Assembly: GCF_017114865.1 (NCBI RefSeq)
Contig: NZ_JADEYH010000002.1
Span: 372,001-436,000, forward strand
Length of the DNA: 64,000 bases
Direction: 5' to 3'
Source of the DNA: Streptomyces verrucosisporus
GTDB taxonomy: Bacteria; Actinomycetota; Actinomycetes; Streptomycetales; Streptomycetaceae
The notes beneath the pieces are model-generated. The model searched no databases, was not told the DNA's origin, and was given only the letters and a program-made list of their open reading frames with translations. This document shows, one piece after another, positions 1-8,183 of this stretch; position 1 is the first letter of the stretch; every line of letters begins with the position of its first letter. The position numbers and the translations under genes are program-made.

Positions 1-1471
1 CGCTCTGGCCGGGCCGCTCGGCGACGGCGTCGGCGAGGGCCCGGGTGCTGCCCACCCCCCAGCCGGTGACAAGGACGGAGCGGGCGCCGGAGGACAGGGG
101 CAGGAGGGAGCCCTCGTTCCTGACCAGGGTGACGGTGCGGTCGGTGATGGCCTGGGCGTCGACCCTGTGGCGTTCGGCGCCGACGGTGCGCACGGCGTGC
201 CGCTCGTCCACGTACGGGTGCCGGAAGAGCTCCCGGCGGAGCTTGTGCGCCAGGATGCGCTCCACCGAGGCGTCCAGACGGGAGACGGGGACCCGCCCGC
301 CGCGTACGGCCTCCAGGACGGCGTCGTAGGCGGTGTCGAGCTCCGGTGCCAGGACGAGCTGGTCGCAGCCGGCCGCGAGGGCCCGGACCGGTGCCACGTC
401 CGGCGGGAACTGGCCCGAGGCGCCCTGCATGTCCAGGGCGTCGGTGACGATCAGGCCCTCGAAGCCCAGCTCCTCGCGCAGCAGCCCGGTGACGATCGGC
501 TGCGACATGGTGGCCGGGACGCCCGACGGGTCCAGGGCCGGGACGACGATGTGGGCCGTCATGATCGTGTCGACACCGCGTGCGATGGCGGCCCGGAAGG
601 GCGGCAGGTCGATGTTCTCCAGTTCCTCGCGGGTGTGGTCGATCCGCGGGAGGCCGGTGTGGCTGTCGGTGTCGGTGTCGCCGTGCCCGGGGAAGTGCTT
701 GGCGGCGGAAGCGACCCGGCCGCGGTGGTAGCCGCGCACGGAGGCGTCGACGAGGGAGGCGCACAGGGCGGGGTCGGAGCCGAAGGAGCGGACGCCGATG
801 ACCGGGTTCTCGGGGTTGACGTTGACGTCGGCGACGGGAGCGTAGTTCTGGTTGACGCCCACCGCCGCCAGCTCCCGGCCGATGATCTCGGCCGAGCGCC
901 GGGTGTCGGAGGCGGACCGGCCCGCCGCCAGCGCCATGTTTCCGGGCAGGAGGGTGGCGGGGTCGGTGAGGCGGTAGACGACGCTGCCGCCCTCCTGGTC
1001 GACGGAGACCAGCAGCGGCACGCGGGCGCCGGCGCTGCGCGCGGCGCGCTGGAGGCCGTTGGACAGACGGGCGGTCTGGAGCGGGTCGCGGACGTTGTCG
1101 GGGCCGCGGCGGGCGTCGAAGTAGATGACTCCGCCCGGCCGGTACTTGGCGATCACCTCGGCGGGGGTGTCCACGCCGTACAGAGTGCGGTTGCCCGCGG
1201 ACGCGGTGTCGGCGGCCTGTCCGTAGACCTCGACGACGAAGAGTTGCCCGACCTTGTCCTCCAGGGACATGCGGCGCACCAGGGCCCGGGCCCTGGTGCG
1301 CGCGTGGTCGCCGCCGGAGGCGGCGGCCTGCCCGGTGTCCGGTCCGGCGGCCTGTCCGGTGCCTGCGTTCGCCGGGGAGGAGAGGGCGGCGGAGGCGGTC
1401 AGCGCCGCGGTGACACCGAACAGGCCGGTGGCGAGGGCTTGTCTGCGGCTGGGAGTCGCGGGCTGCTGCAT
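1..1471 (-). CDS. nagZ: Secreted GH3 beta-N-acetylhexosaminidase (3' end outside window)
   Basis: Glycoside hydrolase family 3 enzyme of the NagZ type, expected to release terminal N-acetylglucosamine from muropeptides or chitin fragments outside the membrane. The N-terminus carries SRRQALATG followed by a hydrophobic stretch ending in SSPANAG (about residues 1-37), which looks like a Tat-type signal. The family signature KHFPGHG, preceded by AA and followed by DTDTDSH, lies near residue 257; VDQEGG and the NYAPVADVN strand sit before it. About 490 residues are visible and a C-terminal extra domain has begun (VTLVRNEGSLLPL) when the frame leaves the window. The ATG at 1471 was chosen because GAGGAGA precedes it. 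The family is clear; the exact substrate is inferred. Confidence 0.9.
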   Translation of the reverse strand, partial: MQQPATPSRRQALATGLFGVTAALTASAALSSPANAGTGQAAGPDTGQAAASGGDHARTRARALVRRMSLEDKVGQLFVVEVYGQAADTASAGNRTLYGVDTPAEVIAKYRPGGVIYFDARRGPDNVRDPLQTARLSNGLQRAARSAGARVPLLVSVDQEGGSVVYRLTDPATLLPGNMALAAGRSASDTRRSAEIIGRELAAVGVNQNYAPVADVNVNPENPVIGVRSFGSDPALCASLVDASVRGYHRGRVASAAKHFPGHGDTDTDSHTGLPRIDHTREELENIDLPPFRAAIARGVDTIMTAHIVVPALDPSGVPATMSQPIVTGLLREELGFEGLIVTDALDMQGASGQFPPDVAPVRALAAGCDQLVLAPELDTAYDAVLEAVRGGRVPVSRLDASVERILAHKLRRELFRHPYVDERHAVRTVGAERHRVDAQAITDRTVTLVRNEGSLLPLSSGARSVLVTGWGVGSTRALADAVAERPGQS

Positions 1472-1864
1472 CGGGTCTCTCCTCACATGGGCGGACGGAG
1501 CGGGTGGGGCCGGTGGTGCGCGTGCGGAGGGGACGGCATGTGGGGGTGGGCGCCGGAGCCGTGGCGGCCACATCGTTCCAGCGAGTCGGGCTTGCGGCCA
1601 GAGGGGTGCGGGACTGTCAGTGGTCGGGCCATTGGCGGGCCGCGGACATGAGGCGCGGAAGGAGAGGGCGGCTTCGGGGAGACGGTTCGGGAGGGTCCAC
1701 CGGGATTGTGCGGCGGTGGCCGGTGCCGGGTGCGACGACGCGCGGCGGGGTCGCGGCACGGTGGTCCCGGAGGGTGACGGGAGGAGGCGTCCGGCGGGTG
1801 CCGTGGGCGGGTGGCGCCGTGCGCAGTACCCCGGACACCGGCCGTGCCCCGGACACCGCGAGCC
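1472..1864. other. Intergenic region between two minus-strand genes
   Basis: This 393-bp stretch separates the hexosaminidase start from the end of the upstream GNAT gene. I see no convincing coding frame. A 12-bp direct repeat, CCCCGGACACCG, occurs at 1829-1840 and 1847-1858 just past the GNAT stop. The hexosaminidase promoter must lie here but no clear -35/-10 pair stands out. Confidence 0.4.
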
Positions 1865-2395
1865 TCAGGGGTTCAGCGGCCTCTCGTACCAGGCCACGTC
1901 CCAGTACCGGCCGAACTTCCGGCCGACCTCGCCGTAGGTGCCGATGTGGCGGAAGCCGAAGCGGGCGTGGAGACGTACGGAGGCCTCGTTGGGCTGGGCG
2001 ATGCCCGCGTAGGCGCGGTGGACGTCCTCGCCGCCGAGGGCGTCGAGGGCGTCGAGGAGATGCTCGTACAGCAGGGTGCCGACGCCCCGCCCGCACGCGT
2101 CGGGGGCGAGGTAGACGCTGACCTCGACCGAGGTGGAGTAGGCGGGCTTGGGGCGGAAAGGGCTGCTGGTGGCGTAACCCAGGACGCGGTTCGATTCCGC
2201 GTCCTGGGCAACCAGAAGGCGGTGCGGGCCGTCCTTGGGGTGGGAGAGCAGCCAGGGACGCCTGGTCTCGGGGGTGAGGGGTTCGGTGTCGAATGTGACG
2301 GGGGTCTCACGGACGTAGTGGTTGTAGATGTCCGTCAGGTCCGGAAGGTCGCCTTCCCCGCCCGCTCTGACCTGGACTTCCCCGCGTTCGGTCAT
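1865..2395 (-). CDS. GNAT N-acetyltransferase, phosphinothricin acetyltransferase-like
   Basis: Predicted cytosolic GNAT enzyme transferring acetyl from acetyl-CoA to a small amine; 176 residues, usual size for the PAT/MnaT (YncA) group. The acetyl-CoA pyrophosphate loop is visible as CGRGVGTLLYEHLL (about residues 90-103). YNHYVRETPVTFDTEP near the N-terminus and NEASVRLHARFGF near the C-terminus are typical of this subfamily. The ATG at 2395 has GAGGGGG upstream. It is divergent from hrdD with 182 bp between the starts, so the two may share regulatory DNA. The real acceptor (methionine sulfoximine-like compounds or a toxin) cannot be read from sequence. Confidence 0.85.
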   Translation of the reverse strand: MTERGEVQVRAGGEGDLPDLTDIYNHYVRETPVTFDTEPLTPETRRPWLLSHPKDGPHRLLVAQDAESNRVLGYATSSPFRPKPAYSTSVEVSVYLAPDACGRGVGTLLYEHLLDALDALGGEDVHRAYAGIAQPNEASVRLHARFGFRHIGTYGEVGRKFGRYWDVAWYERPLNP

Positions 2396-2458
2396 TGCAG
2401 GCCCCCTCTGTGTGGCGGCGCAGAATACCGCAAGATCCGGAAAAACGATGCGCGCCGT

Positions 2459-2485
2459 GGGAATTCTGTCCGGATTGAAGTCGTT
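2459..2485 (+). promoter_or_regulatory. Sigma-R-type promoter of hrdD
   Basis: GGGAAT at 2459-2464, exactly 18 bases, then GTT at 2483-2485. This matches the Streptomyces sigma-R consensus GGGAAT-N18-GTT. It lies about 93 bp before the hrdD start and points toward it. In S. coelicolor hrdD is a recorded sigma-R target, so the site agrees with known regulation by thiol-oxidative stress. Confidence 0.8.
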
Positions 2486-2577
2486 GATTCCATCGGAACG
2501 GGCACCCGAACCAGGAGACGCCGGGTGGCTGGACCGCCACCGACCAGTTGTAGACCACGACTCGCAAGGGAGTACGC

Positions 2578-3594
2578 ATGGCAACCCGTGCCGTCGCCCG
2601 TCGTCAGGCCGACCCCAACGGCGCTGACGAGGCACGACCTGTACGTACCTCGTCTGCAGGGGATGTAGCGGACCGGGACCTGGTCGGCATGTACCTCGAC
2701 GAGATCGCCCGCACCCCGCTGCTGGACGCGGCGAAGGAGGTCGAGCTCTCGCTGGCCATCGAGGCGGGCGTGTACGCCCGGCAGATCCTCGACGGCGAGG
2801 CCGAGCCCGTCTCGGGTGACTCGCCGGCCGCGACCGCGACCCGCGAGGAGCTGGAGGCCGTGGCCGCCGAAGGCGAGCGCGCCAAGGACGTCTTCATCCG
2901 CTCCAACCTGCGTCTGGTCGTCGCCGTCGCGCGGCGCTACCCCCGCAGCGGCCTGCCGCTGCTGGACCTGATCCAGGAGGGGAACGCGGGCCTGGTGCGG
3001 GCGGTGGAGAAGTTCGACTACCGCAAGGGCTTCAAGTTCTCCACGTACGCGACGTGGTGGATCCGCCAGGCCATCACGCGGTCGATCGCCGACCAGTCGC
3101 GGACCATCCGCCTCCCCGTCCACCTGGTCGAGGAGCTGGGACGGATCCGGCGTGTGCAGCGGGAGTTCAACCGCGAGCACGGCCGCGACCCCGAGCCCGC
3201 CGAGATCGCCGAGGAGCTGGGCTCCACTCCCGAGCGCATCACGGACGTGCTGGACTGGGCGCGCGACCCGGTCAGTCTGAACATGTCCGTGGACGACGAG
3301 GGCGAGACGCAGTTCGGCGACCTGCTGGAGGACACCTCCGCGACCTCCCCCGAGGACTCCGTGCTCGTGATGCTGCGGCGCGAGGAACTGGAGGACATGA
3401 TCGGCCGGCTCGACGACCGGACCGCCTCCATCATCCGGGCGCGCTACGGCATCGAGGACGGGCGCGAGCGCACGCTGACCGAGGTCGGCAAGCAGCACGG
3501 CCTGACGAGGGAACGCATTCGCCAGATCGAGAAGCACGCCCTGCTCGAACTGAAGAAGATGGCCCATGACACGGGCTTCGACGCGGCGGCGTGA
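2578..3594 (+). CDS. hrdD: Group 2 principal-like RNA polymerase sigma factor HrdD
   Basis: Sigma-70 family group 2 factor of 338 residues. The start MATRAVARRQ and the block DRDLVGMYLDEIARTPLLD (region 1.2) match Streptomyces HrdD. Region 2 shows SNLRLVVAVARRYPRSGLPL followed by DLIQEGNAGLVRAVEKFDY, and the -10 recognition helix holds TYATWWIRQAITRSIA. Region 4 near the C-terminus carries the helix-turn-helix LTEVGKQHGLTRERIRQIE. ATG at 2578 with AAGGGAG upstream. HrdD is dispensable in S. coelicolor and stress-controlled; the sigma-R-type promoter upstream fits that. A 13-bp hairpin follows the gene. Confidence 0.96.
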   Translation: MATRAVARRQADPNGADEARPVRTSSAGDVADRDLVGMYLDEIARTPLLDAAKEVELSLAIEAGVYARQILDGEAEPVSGDSPAATATREELEAVAAEGERAKDVFIRSNLRLVVAVARRYPRSGLPLLDLIQEGNAGLVRAVEKFDYRKGFKFSTYATWWIRQAITRSIADQSRTIRLPVHLVEELGRIRRVQREFNREHGRDPEPAEIAEELGSTPERITDVLDWARDPVSLNMSVDDEGETQFGDLLEDTSATSPEDSVLVMLRREELEDMIGRLDDRTASIIRARYGIEDGRERTLTEVGKQHGLTRERIRQIEKHALLELKKMAHDTGFDAAA

Positions 3595-3602
3595 CGGCGT
3601 CC

Positions 3603-3625
3603 GGCGCGGTGGGACACACCGCGCC
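3603..3625 (+). terminator. Hairpin just after hrdD
   Basis: Perfect 9-bp stem GGCGCGGTG / CACCGCGCC with a GGACA loop, starting 9 bp after the hrdD stop. There is no U-run, as is usual in Streptomyces terminators. Confidence 0.6.
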
Positions 3626-3668
3626 TTGACGGGACACGGCAGAGGACGACCGAACACGCCCCTGGACA

Positions 3669-3702
3669 GGGACCCCGGCGCGCCCCCCGGCGCCGGGGTC
3701 CC
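3669..3702. terminator. Strong hairpin between convergent hrdD and the P1 peptidase gene
   Basis: 13-bp stem GGGACCCCGGCGC paired with GCGCCGGGGTCCC around a C-rich loop. It sits between two convergent genes and probably terminates transcription from both sides. Confidence 0.65.
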
Positions 3703-3823
3703 GCTGTGTACGGAGCCCGTGGCGCCCGGCGCCCCGGTGGTGCGGGGCGGTGGGGCCGTAGGACAGGGCCTGGGGCGGGGGCCGCGAACGGAAACCGGGG
3801 GCCGGGAGCCGGGACGTACTGGC

Positions 3824-4876
3824 TCAGGGGCGGCCGTAGAGGTCGTGGTACGCCGGGAACACGCCGCCCGGACCGTCCACGCCCTCCGCGGCCCGCACCG
3901 CTTCGACCACCGCACGCGTCAGGGTGTCGGCGCCGGCCGCCAGCACGTCGTTGATCTCCTCCGTCTCCGGGCGGCGAGCGCCGGTGGACAGGGCGAAGAC
4001 GGTGTCCCCGTCGGTGAGCAGGTGCACCGGGCGGACCGCGCGGGCCAGCCCGTCGTGGGAGGTGCCCGCCAGCTTCTGCGCCTGGGCGGGGGTGAGTTCG
4101 GTGTCGGTGGCCACCACGGCCAGCGTGGTGTTGAGCGGTGGCCGCACCGAGGCGGCCGAACGGCGCTCCGACTCCTGCTGGGCGGCGGCCAGGGACCGCA
4201 GTGCCTCGGCGTGCTCGGCCTCCGGGGGGAAGGCCGGGCGCTTGCCGTACAGCTCGCCGTAGAGCACGCCCGTGGCCGGGTCCAGGGTCGAGCCCACCGC
4301 GTTGACCACGGCCAGCGCGCCCACCGTGGTGCCCGAGGGCAGGATCGTGCTCGCGGTGCCCACCCCGCCCTTGAGCCCGCCCGCCACGGCCCCCGCACCG
4401 GCCCCGACGTTGCCCTGGGGGACCGGCTCGCCGACGCTCGTACGGGCGGCCGCCTCGGCCGCCTCCCGGCCGAGCGCGGCGTCGGGACGGGCCCGCCAGG
4501 AGCCGCCGCGGCCCAGGTCGAAGAGGCAGGCGGCCGGGACCACGGGCACCACCTGGTCCGGTTCCGGGCCGACGGGGAAGCCCCTGCCCCGTTCCTCCAG
4601 CCAGGCGGTCACCCCGCAGGCGGCGTCCAGGCCGAAGGCGCTGCCCCCGGTCAGTACCACGGCGTCGACGCGCTCCACCAGATTGCGCGGATCCAGGGCG
4701 TCGGTCTCCCGGGTGCCGGGACCGCCGCCCCGTACGTCCACGGCGGCGGTCGCCCCGCCCTCCGGGGCGAGGACCACGGTCGTACCCGTCAGCCAGCCGT
4801 CGCCGATCCGCTGGGCGTGGCCGACCCTCAGGCCCTGGACATCCGTCAGTGCGTCGTTGACCCTCAAGGCGCTCAT
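3824..4876 (-). CDS. P1 family peptidase (S58, DmpA-like)
   Basis: 350-residue member of the P1/S58 (DmpA, BapA) aminopeptidase family, Ntn-type hydrolases that mature by self-cleavage. Visible family blocks are DALTDVQGLRVGHAQR at the N-terminus, VLTGGSAFGLDA (about residues 75-86), NVGAGAGA, and GGVGTAS near residue 172, the region where the family's cleavage and nucleophile lie. TEEINDVLAAGADTLTRAV and VFPAYHDLYGR close the protein. ATG at 4876 with GGGGG upstream. No signal peptide, so cytosolic. Substrate unknown; family members cleave N-terminal amino acids or beta-amino acid peptides. Confidence 0.88.
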   Translation of the reverse strand: MSALRVNDALTDVQGLRVGHAQRIGDGWLTGTTVVLAPEGGATAAVDVRGGGPGTRETDALDPRNLVERVDAVVLTGGSAFGLDAACGVTAWLEERGRGFPVGPEPDQVVPVVPAACLFDLGRGGSWRARPDAALGREAAEAAARTSVGEPVPQGNVGAGAGAVAGGLKGGVGTASTILPSGTTVGALAVVNAVGSTLDPATGVLYGELYGKRPAFPPEAEHAEALRSLAAAQQESERRSAASVRPPLNTTLAVVATDTELTPAQAQKLAGTSHDGLARAVRPVHLLTDGDTVFALSTGARRPETEEINDVLAAGADTLTRAVVEAVRAAEGVDGPGGVFPAYHDLYGRP

Positions 4877-4928
4877 GGGGCCATGATCCCCCTCCCGGGG
4901 GCGAGCCGGGCGGCCGTACCCTGGGGGG

Positions 4929-5138
4929 ATGAGCATTCCCGCCGCTTCCGGCCATGGCTCCGCGCCCCGCGACGCGCCCCGTGACCCGGCCTCCGCGCTG
5001 GACTTCTCCGATCCGCTGAGCCGGCCCGCGGCCGACGACACCGACCGGGGCTGGGGCGAGCGTCCGGAAGCGGGCGGTGACGGCGGTGCGGGCGATCTGG
5101 CCCGCTTCCTGGACGAGAAGCCCCCGCACCACCTCTGA
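4929..5138 (+). CDS. Small conserved Streptomyces protein of unknown function
   Basis: 69-residue hydrophilic, acidic protein. The core FSDPLSRPAADDTDRGWGER and the ending FLDEKPPHHL look like a small hypothetical family I recall from Streptomyces genomes, which supports this frame. GGGGGG directly precedes ATG. It is divergent from the P1 peptidase with 52 bp between starts and convergent with mscL. No transmembrane segment, cysteine pair or known domain. Function not known. Confidence 0.7.
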   Translation: MSIPAASGHGSAPRDAPRDPASALDFSDPLSRPAADDTDRGWGERPEAGGDGGAGDLARFLDEKPPHHL

Positions 5139-5184
5139 GACCACCGGCGAGACCGTTCGCGGGGCACTCCGGAAGACGCTCGTG

Positions 5185-5775
5185 TCAAGGCTTCTTCGAG
5201 GTGCCCCCGGATGTGCCGGACGCACCGGACGGCCCCTCGGTGCCCGGCCCGGCACTGCCCTCGGAGGCGTTGCGCTGCGCCGTCAGCAGGGCGGCGGCGT
5301 CCGTGGTGCCGTTGCCCTCGCGCTGGGCCAGCAGCGCGTCGCGGATCTCGGTGAGCAGTTCCACCTCGGTCTTCTGGACGGGAGTCGCGGCCTCCGCCGC
5401 CGCCTCCTTGGCGCTCAGGGCGTCCAGCCGCTGCTTGAACCTGTTCATCGGCACGATCATCAGGAAGTAGACGACCGCGGCGGTGATCAGGAAGGTCAGC
5501 GCGGCGCTCAGCACCGAACCCCACTTGATGGCGATGCCGCTGAGGGCCGCGCCTGTCGCCTCGTCGAACTCGCACGGGCCCTGGAGGCAGGACTGGTAGC
5601 GGTCGAGGTCCCTGGGGCCGATGGAGCCCACCACCGGGTTGATGACACCCTCCACCACCGAGTTCACGATCTTGGTGAAGGCCGCCCCGATGACGACGGC
5701 AACGGCCAGGTCGACCACGTTGCCCCGCATCAGGAATGACCTGAACCCGGTCAGGACGCCCTGCTTCTCGCTCAA
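5185..5775 (-). CDS. mscL: Large-conductance mechanosensitive channel MscL
   Basis: Inner-membrane channel that opens under turgor to release solutes during hypo-osmotic shock. The N-terminal MscL pattern is clear: FRSFLMRGNVVDLAVAVVIG, then AFTKIVNSVVEGVINPVVG for TM1 and pore, and FLITAAVVYFLMIVPMNRFK for TM2. The periplasmic loop contains two cysteines (SCLQGPC), a feature seen in many Streptomyces copies. The C-terminal tail after about residue 120 is long and Ser/Gly-rich (196 residues in all against about 150 in M. tuberculosis). The TTG at 5775 is chosen because GGAGGAGAGG sits 7 bases upstream. Confidence 0.93.
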   Translation of the reverse strand: MSEKQGVLTGFRSFLMRGNVVDLAVAVVIGAAFTKIVNSVVEGVINPVVGSIGPRDLDRYQSCLQGPCEFDEATGAALSGIAIKWGSVLSAALTFLITAAVVYFLMIVPMNRFKQRLDALSAKEAAAEAATPVQKTEVELLTEIRDALLAQREGNGTTDAAALLTAQRNASEGSAGPGTEGPSGASGTSGGTSKKP

Positions 5776-5883
5776 GGGAATGCCTCTCCTCCGCACACGC
5801 GCTCCGGCCTCCGCCGGGTGAACGCAGCACACGCTGCACGAACCCCGTGCGCGCTGTCCAATCCGGGATTCGGCGGGCAGCGG

Positions 5884-6546
5884 TCAGCACAGCGTCACCG
5901 TCAGAAGGGAGTGTGCCGCCGCGCCGGCGAGCCGGGCGGCCGTCGGCCGGGGCACCGAGAGCACCACCAGTGCCCCCTCCCGGCCACCCGAACCGGCCTC
6001 CGGCCCGGAGGCCGGTTCGGGTACGGCCGCCACCCGCACGTTCCGGGCGATGGTCCGCGCGCTGTCCGCCGGGCCGTCGGCGGGACCGCTTGCCGGGGCG
6101 TCGGCGGGCGCGGCCAGAACGTCCACCCTGTCCCCGGGACGCAGCAGCCGCACCGCCTCCGCGTCCGGGATCCGCACCGGGGCCTCCACCGTCGCGCCGC
6201 CTCCCTCCCCGTCCGAGGACGCGGGCGGGGGCGGGGGCGCCGGTGCTTTCCCGGCCGCGGGCCGGGCCGTCGGGAGGGCACGCCCCCCGCTCCCGCCCCC
6301 GTCATCGGGCGTTCCCCGGAAGGCGGCACCCGCGGCGACGACGGCCAGCAGCAGTGCCACCGCCCGGAACCACCGGCCCGCCGCCCGGAAGGGGGCGAGA
6401 GGGCCCCGCCCCGCGCGCACCGGTTCGAACTCCGGCACGGGGCCGGCGGCCGGAGGGCTTGAGGGAGGGGGCAGGGAGTGGGGCGTGGAGTGGAGGGAGG
6501 ACGAAGACGAGGAGGAGGGAGGAGCGGACAGGAAGGAAGAGGACAT
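5884..6546 (-). CDS. SAF-domain (RcpC/CpaB-like) membrane-anchored protein
   Basis: 220 residues. A serine/proline-rich N-terminus (residues 1-40, with a run of eight serines) is followed by a single membrane segment FRAVALLLAVVAAGAAF (about 60-76) and an extracytoplasmic part with VEAPVRIPDAEAVRLLRPGDRVDV, the SAF fold pattern seen in CpaB/RcpC pilus assembly and FlgA proteins. The C-terminus VVLSVPRPTAARLAG...LLTVTLC matches the RcpC-like half. No pilus genes are nearby, so a pilus role is not supported. ATG at 6546 has AAGGCGG upstream. Widespread in Streptomyces next to mscL as far as I recall. Confidence 0.7.
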   Translation of the reverse strand: MSSSFLSAPPSSSSSSSLHSTPHSLPPPSSPPAAGPVPEFEPVRAGRGPLAPFRAAGRWFRAVALLLAVVAAGAAFRGTPDDGGGSGGRALPTARPAAGKAPAPPPPPASSDGEGGGATVEAPVRIPDAEAVRLLRPGDRVDVLAAPADAPASGPADGPADSARTIARNVRVAAVPEPASGPEAGSGGREGALVVLSVPRPTAARLAGAAAHSLLTVTLC

Positions 6547-6782
6547 CGCGGTCACCGCCTTGTGGTGGAAGCACACCAACGATGTCCGGTTCCGCGGCAG
6601 CCCGCCGGGCCCTGTGGACCACCCACGGGTTGTGGACAACTCGCTCACCCGCACGAGGGAGGGACGAAGCCGCACGGGTCGCCCCGCCCCGCCGCGCCCG
6701 TCCCCTGCCGCGCGCTCCACCGTTCCCGCAGCGTCACCGGCCGGGGCCGGGGCCGGGGCCGGGGCCGGCGGACCGGCGGCCC

Positions 6783-7613
6783 CTACGGAAGCTCGATCCC
6801 CGGGTCCGTCCCGTCCAGCGCCGTCGCACACGCGCAGTCCCGCTCCGCCGGCAGCCCGGCCACCGTGTCGAAGAGCACCTCGCGCAGCCGCCCGACGTTC
6901 TGCGCGAAGACCTGGAGCACCTCCTCGTGCGAGACGCCCTCACCCGTCTCCGCACCGGCGTCCAGGTCGGTGACCAGCGCCATCGAGGAGTAGCACAGGC
7001 CCAGTTCGCGGGCGAGGACCGCCTCCGGGTGCCCCGTCATCCCGACCACCGACCAGCCCTGCGCCGCGTGCCAGCGCGATTCCGCGCGGGTCGAGAAGCG
7101 CGGCCCCTCGATCACCACCATGGTCCCGCCGTCCACCGGCTCCCAGCCGCGCCCGCGCGCCGCCGCGACGGCCGCCGCCCGGCCCGTCTCGCAGTAGGGG
7201 TCGGCGAAGGACAGGTGCACCACGTTCGGCACCGAGCCGTCGGGCAGCGCCTCGCCGTCGTAGAAGGTCTGGACGCGCGACTTGGTGCGGTCCACGAGCT
7301 GGTCTGGCACCACCAGCGTGCCGGGCCCGTACTCGGGCCGCAGACCGCCCACCGCGCATGGCCCCAGCACCCGCCGTACACCGACCGAGCGCAGGGCCCA
7401 CAGGTTGGCCCGGTAGTTGATCCGGTGCGGGGGGAGGTGGTGCTTGCGGCCGTGCCGGGGCAGGAAGGCCACCCGGCGCCCGGCGATCTCGCCGATGAAG
7501 AGGGAGTCGCTGGGCTCGCCGTACGGCGTGTCCACCGCGACCTCTATCACGTCGTCCAGGAACGAGTAGAAACCGGACCCGCCGATGACACCTGTCTCCG
7601 CCTGTGCGCTCAT
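6783..7613 (-). CDS. mtnP: S-methyl-5'-thioadenosine phosphorylase
   Basis: 276-residue trimeric purine nucleoside phosphorylase family member that splits methylthioadenosine into adenine and methylthioribose-1-phosphate for methionine salvage. GVIGGSGFY starts the fold; FLPRHGRKHHLPPHRINYRAN holds the phosphate-site residues; VVIEGPRFSTRAES and GMTGHPEAVLARELGLCYSS are family blocks. The purine-site loop reads TDLDAG: the two aspartates indicate a 6-aminopurine (adenosine-type) substrate rather than the inosine-type Asn. ATG at 7613; a GTG at 7625 is an alternative 4 codons upstream. Confidence 0.9.
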   Translation of the reverse strand: MSAQAETGVIGGSGFYSFLDDVIEVAVDTPYGEPSDSLFIGEIAGRRVAFLPRHGRKHHLPPHRINYRANLWALRSVGVRRVLGPCAVGGLRPEYGPGTLVVPDQLVDRTKSRVQTFYDGEALPDGSVPNVVHLSFADPYCETGRAAAVAAARGRGWEPVDGGTMVVIEGPRFSTRAESRWHAAQGWSVVGMTGHPEAVLARELGLCYSSMALVTDLDAGAETGEGVSHEEVLQVFAQNVGRLREVLFDTVAGLPAERDCACATALDGTDPGIELP

Positions 7614-7644
7614 GGCCGAACACACTAGCCCCCCGCCCTACGCC

Positions 7645-7680
7645 CAGGCCCCGTCCCGGTGTGCACCGGGACGGGGCCTG
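7645..7680 (-). terminator. 17-bp perfect hairpin after the ruc gene
   Basis: CAGGCCCCGTCCCGGTG pairs completely with CACCGGGACGGGGCCTG, separated by two bases (the inner pairs will open to make the loop). It lies between the ruc stop and the mtnP start, both read leftward, so it most likely ends the ruc transcript and isolates mtnP. Confidence 0.7.
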
Positions 7681-7726
7681 GGGAAGCCGGTTCCGGCTCC
7701 GGGCCGGAGGGCGGCAGGCGGCGGGG

Positions 7727-8038
7727 TCAGGCCGCCGAGGAGCCGGCCTTGGACGACGAGCCGCCGGACGAGCCCGAGCTCTTCTCGGAGGAAGAGGACG
7801 ACGACGCCGACGAAGAGGACGCCGACGAAGACGAGGACGACGACGTGCCGCCGGACGAGGAGCCCCGGCTGTCGTTCCGGTAGAAGCCGGAGCCCTTGAA
7901 GACGATGCCGACCGCGGAGAACACCTTCTTCAGGCGGCCCTTGCAGCTCGGGCACTCGGTGAGCGCGTCATCGGTGAACTTCTGAACCGCTTCCAGGCCC
8001 TCGCCGCACTCGGTGCACTGGTACTGATAGGTCGGCAC
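7727..8038 (-). CDS. ruc: FmdB-type zinc-ribbon protein, homologue of the redox chaperone Ruc
   Basis: 103 residues. The N-terminal zinc ribbon has CTECGEG and CPSCKG (two CxxC pairs, about residues 8-11 and 31-34) and FSAVGIVFKGSGFYRNDSR. The C-terminal half is an almost pure Ser/Gly tail, predicted disordered. This is the layout of M. tuberculosis Ruc (Rv0991c), a chaperone that is activated when its cysteines oxidise and zinc is lost, and that works with the Hsp70 system. Position near mscL and formyl-THF cyclo-ligase matches the mycobacterial locus. AGGAGGA precedes ATG at 8038. A CIRCE element overlaps the leader, so HrcA heat-shock control is likely. Confidence 0.85.
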   Translation of the reverse strand: MPTYQYQCTECGEGLEAVQKFTDDALTECPSCKGRLKKVFSAVGIVFKGSGFYRNDSRGSSSGGTSSSSSSSASSSSASSSSSSEKSSGSSGGSSSKAGSSAA

Positions 8039-8047
8039 TTGCTCCTC

Positions 8048-8074
8048 CTGGCACTCTTCCCTGTGGAGTGCTAA
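8048..8074. promoter_or_regulatory. CIRCE element (HrcA operator) upstream of ruc
   Basis: On the plus strand CTGGCACTC, nine bases, then GAGTGCTAA. The CIRCE consensus is TTAGCACTC-N9-GAGTGCTAA: the right arm matches 9/9, the left 7/9, and the spacer is exactly nine. It lies 10 bp before the ruc start codon. M. tuberculosis ruc is also in the HrcA regulon, which supports the reading. Confidence 0.85.
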
Positions 8075-8183
8075 CGACGCACCATGGTGCAGTATTCCGG
8101 CGGCTTAGTCCACCGGGAGCGGCTGACGGTGACTCTCGCCACGCCCCGGAGCGCCCCTCCCGTCCTCCGTCCGGGGCCCTCCG

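Noticed and set aside
2480..2530. Second, sigma-E-like promoter before hrdD (GGAAC near 2495)
   Set aside because: No matching -10 at the correct distance; only the sigma-R site is kept.
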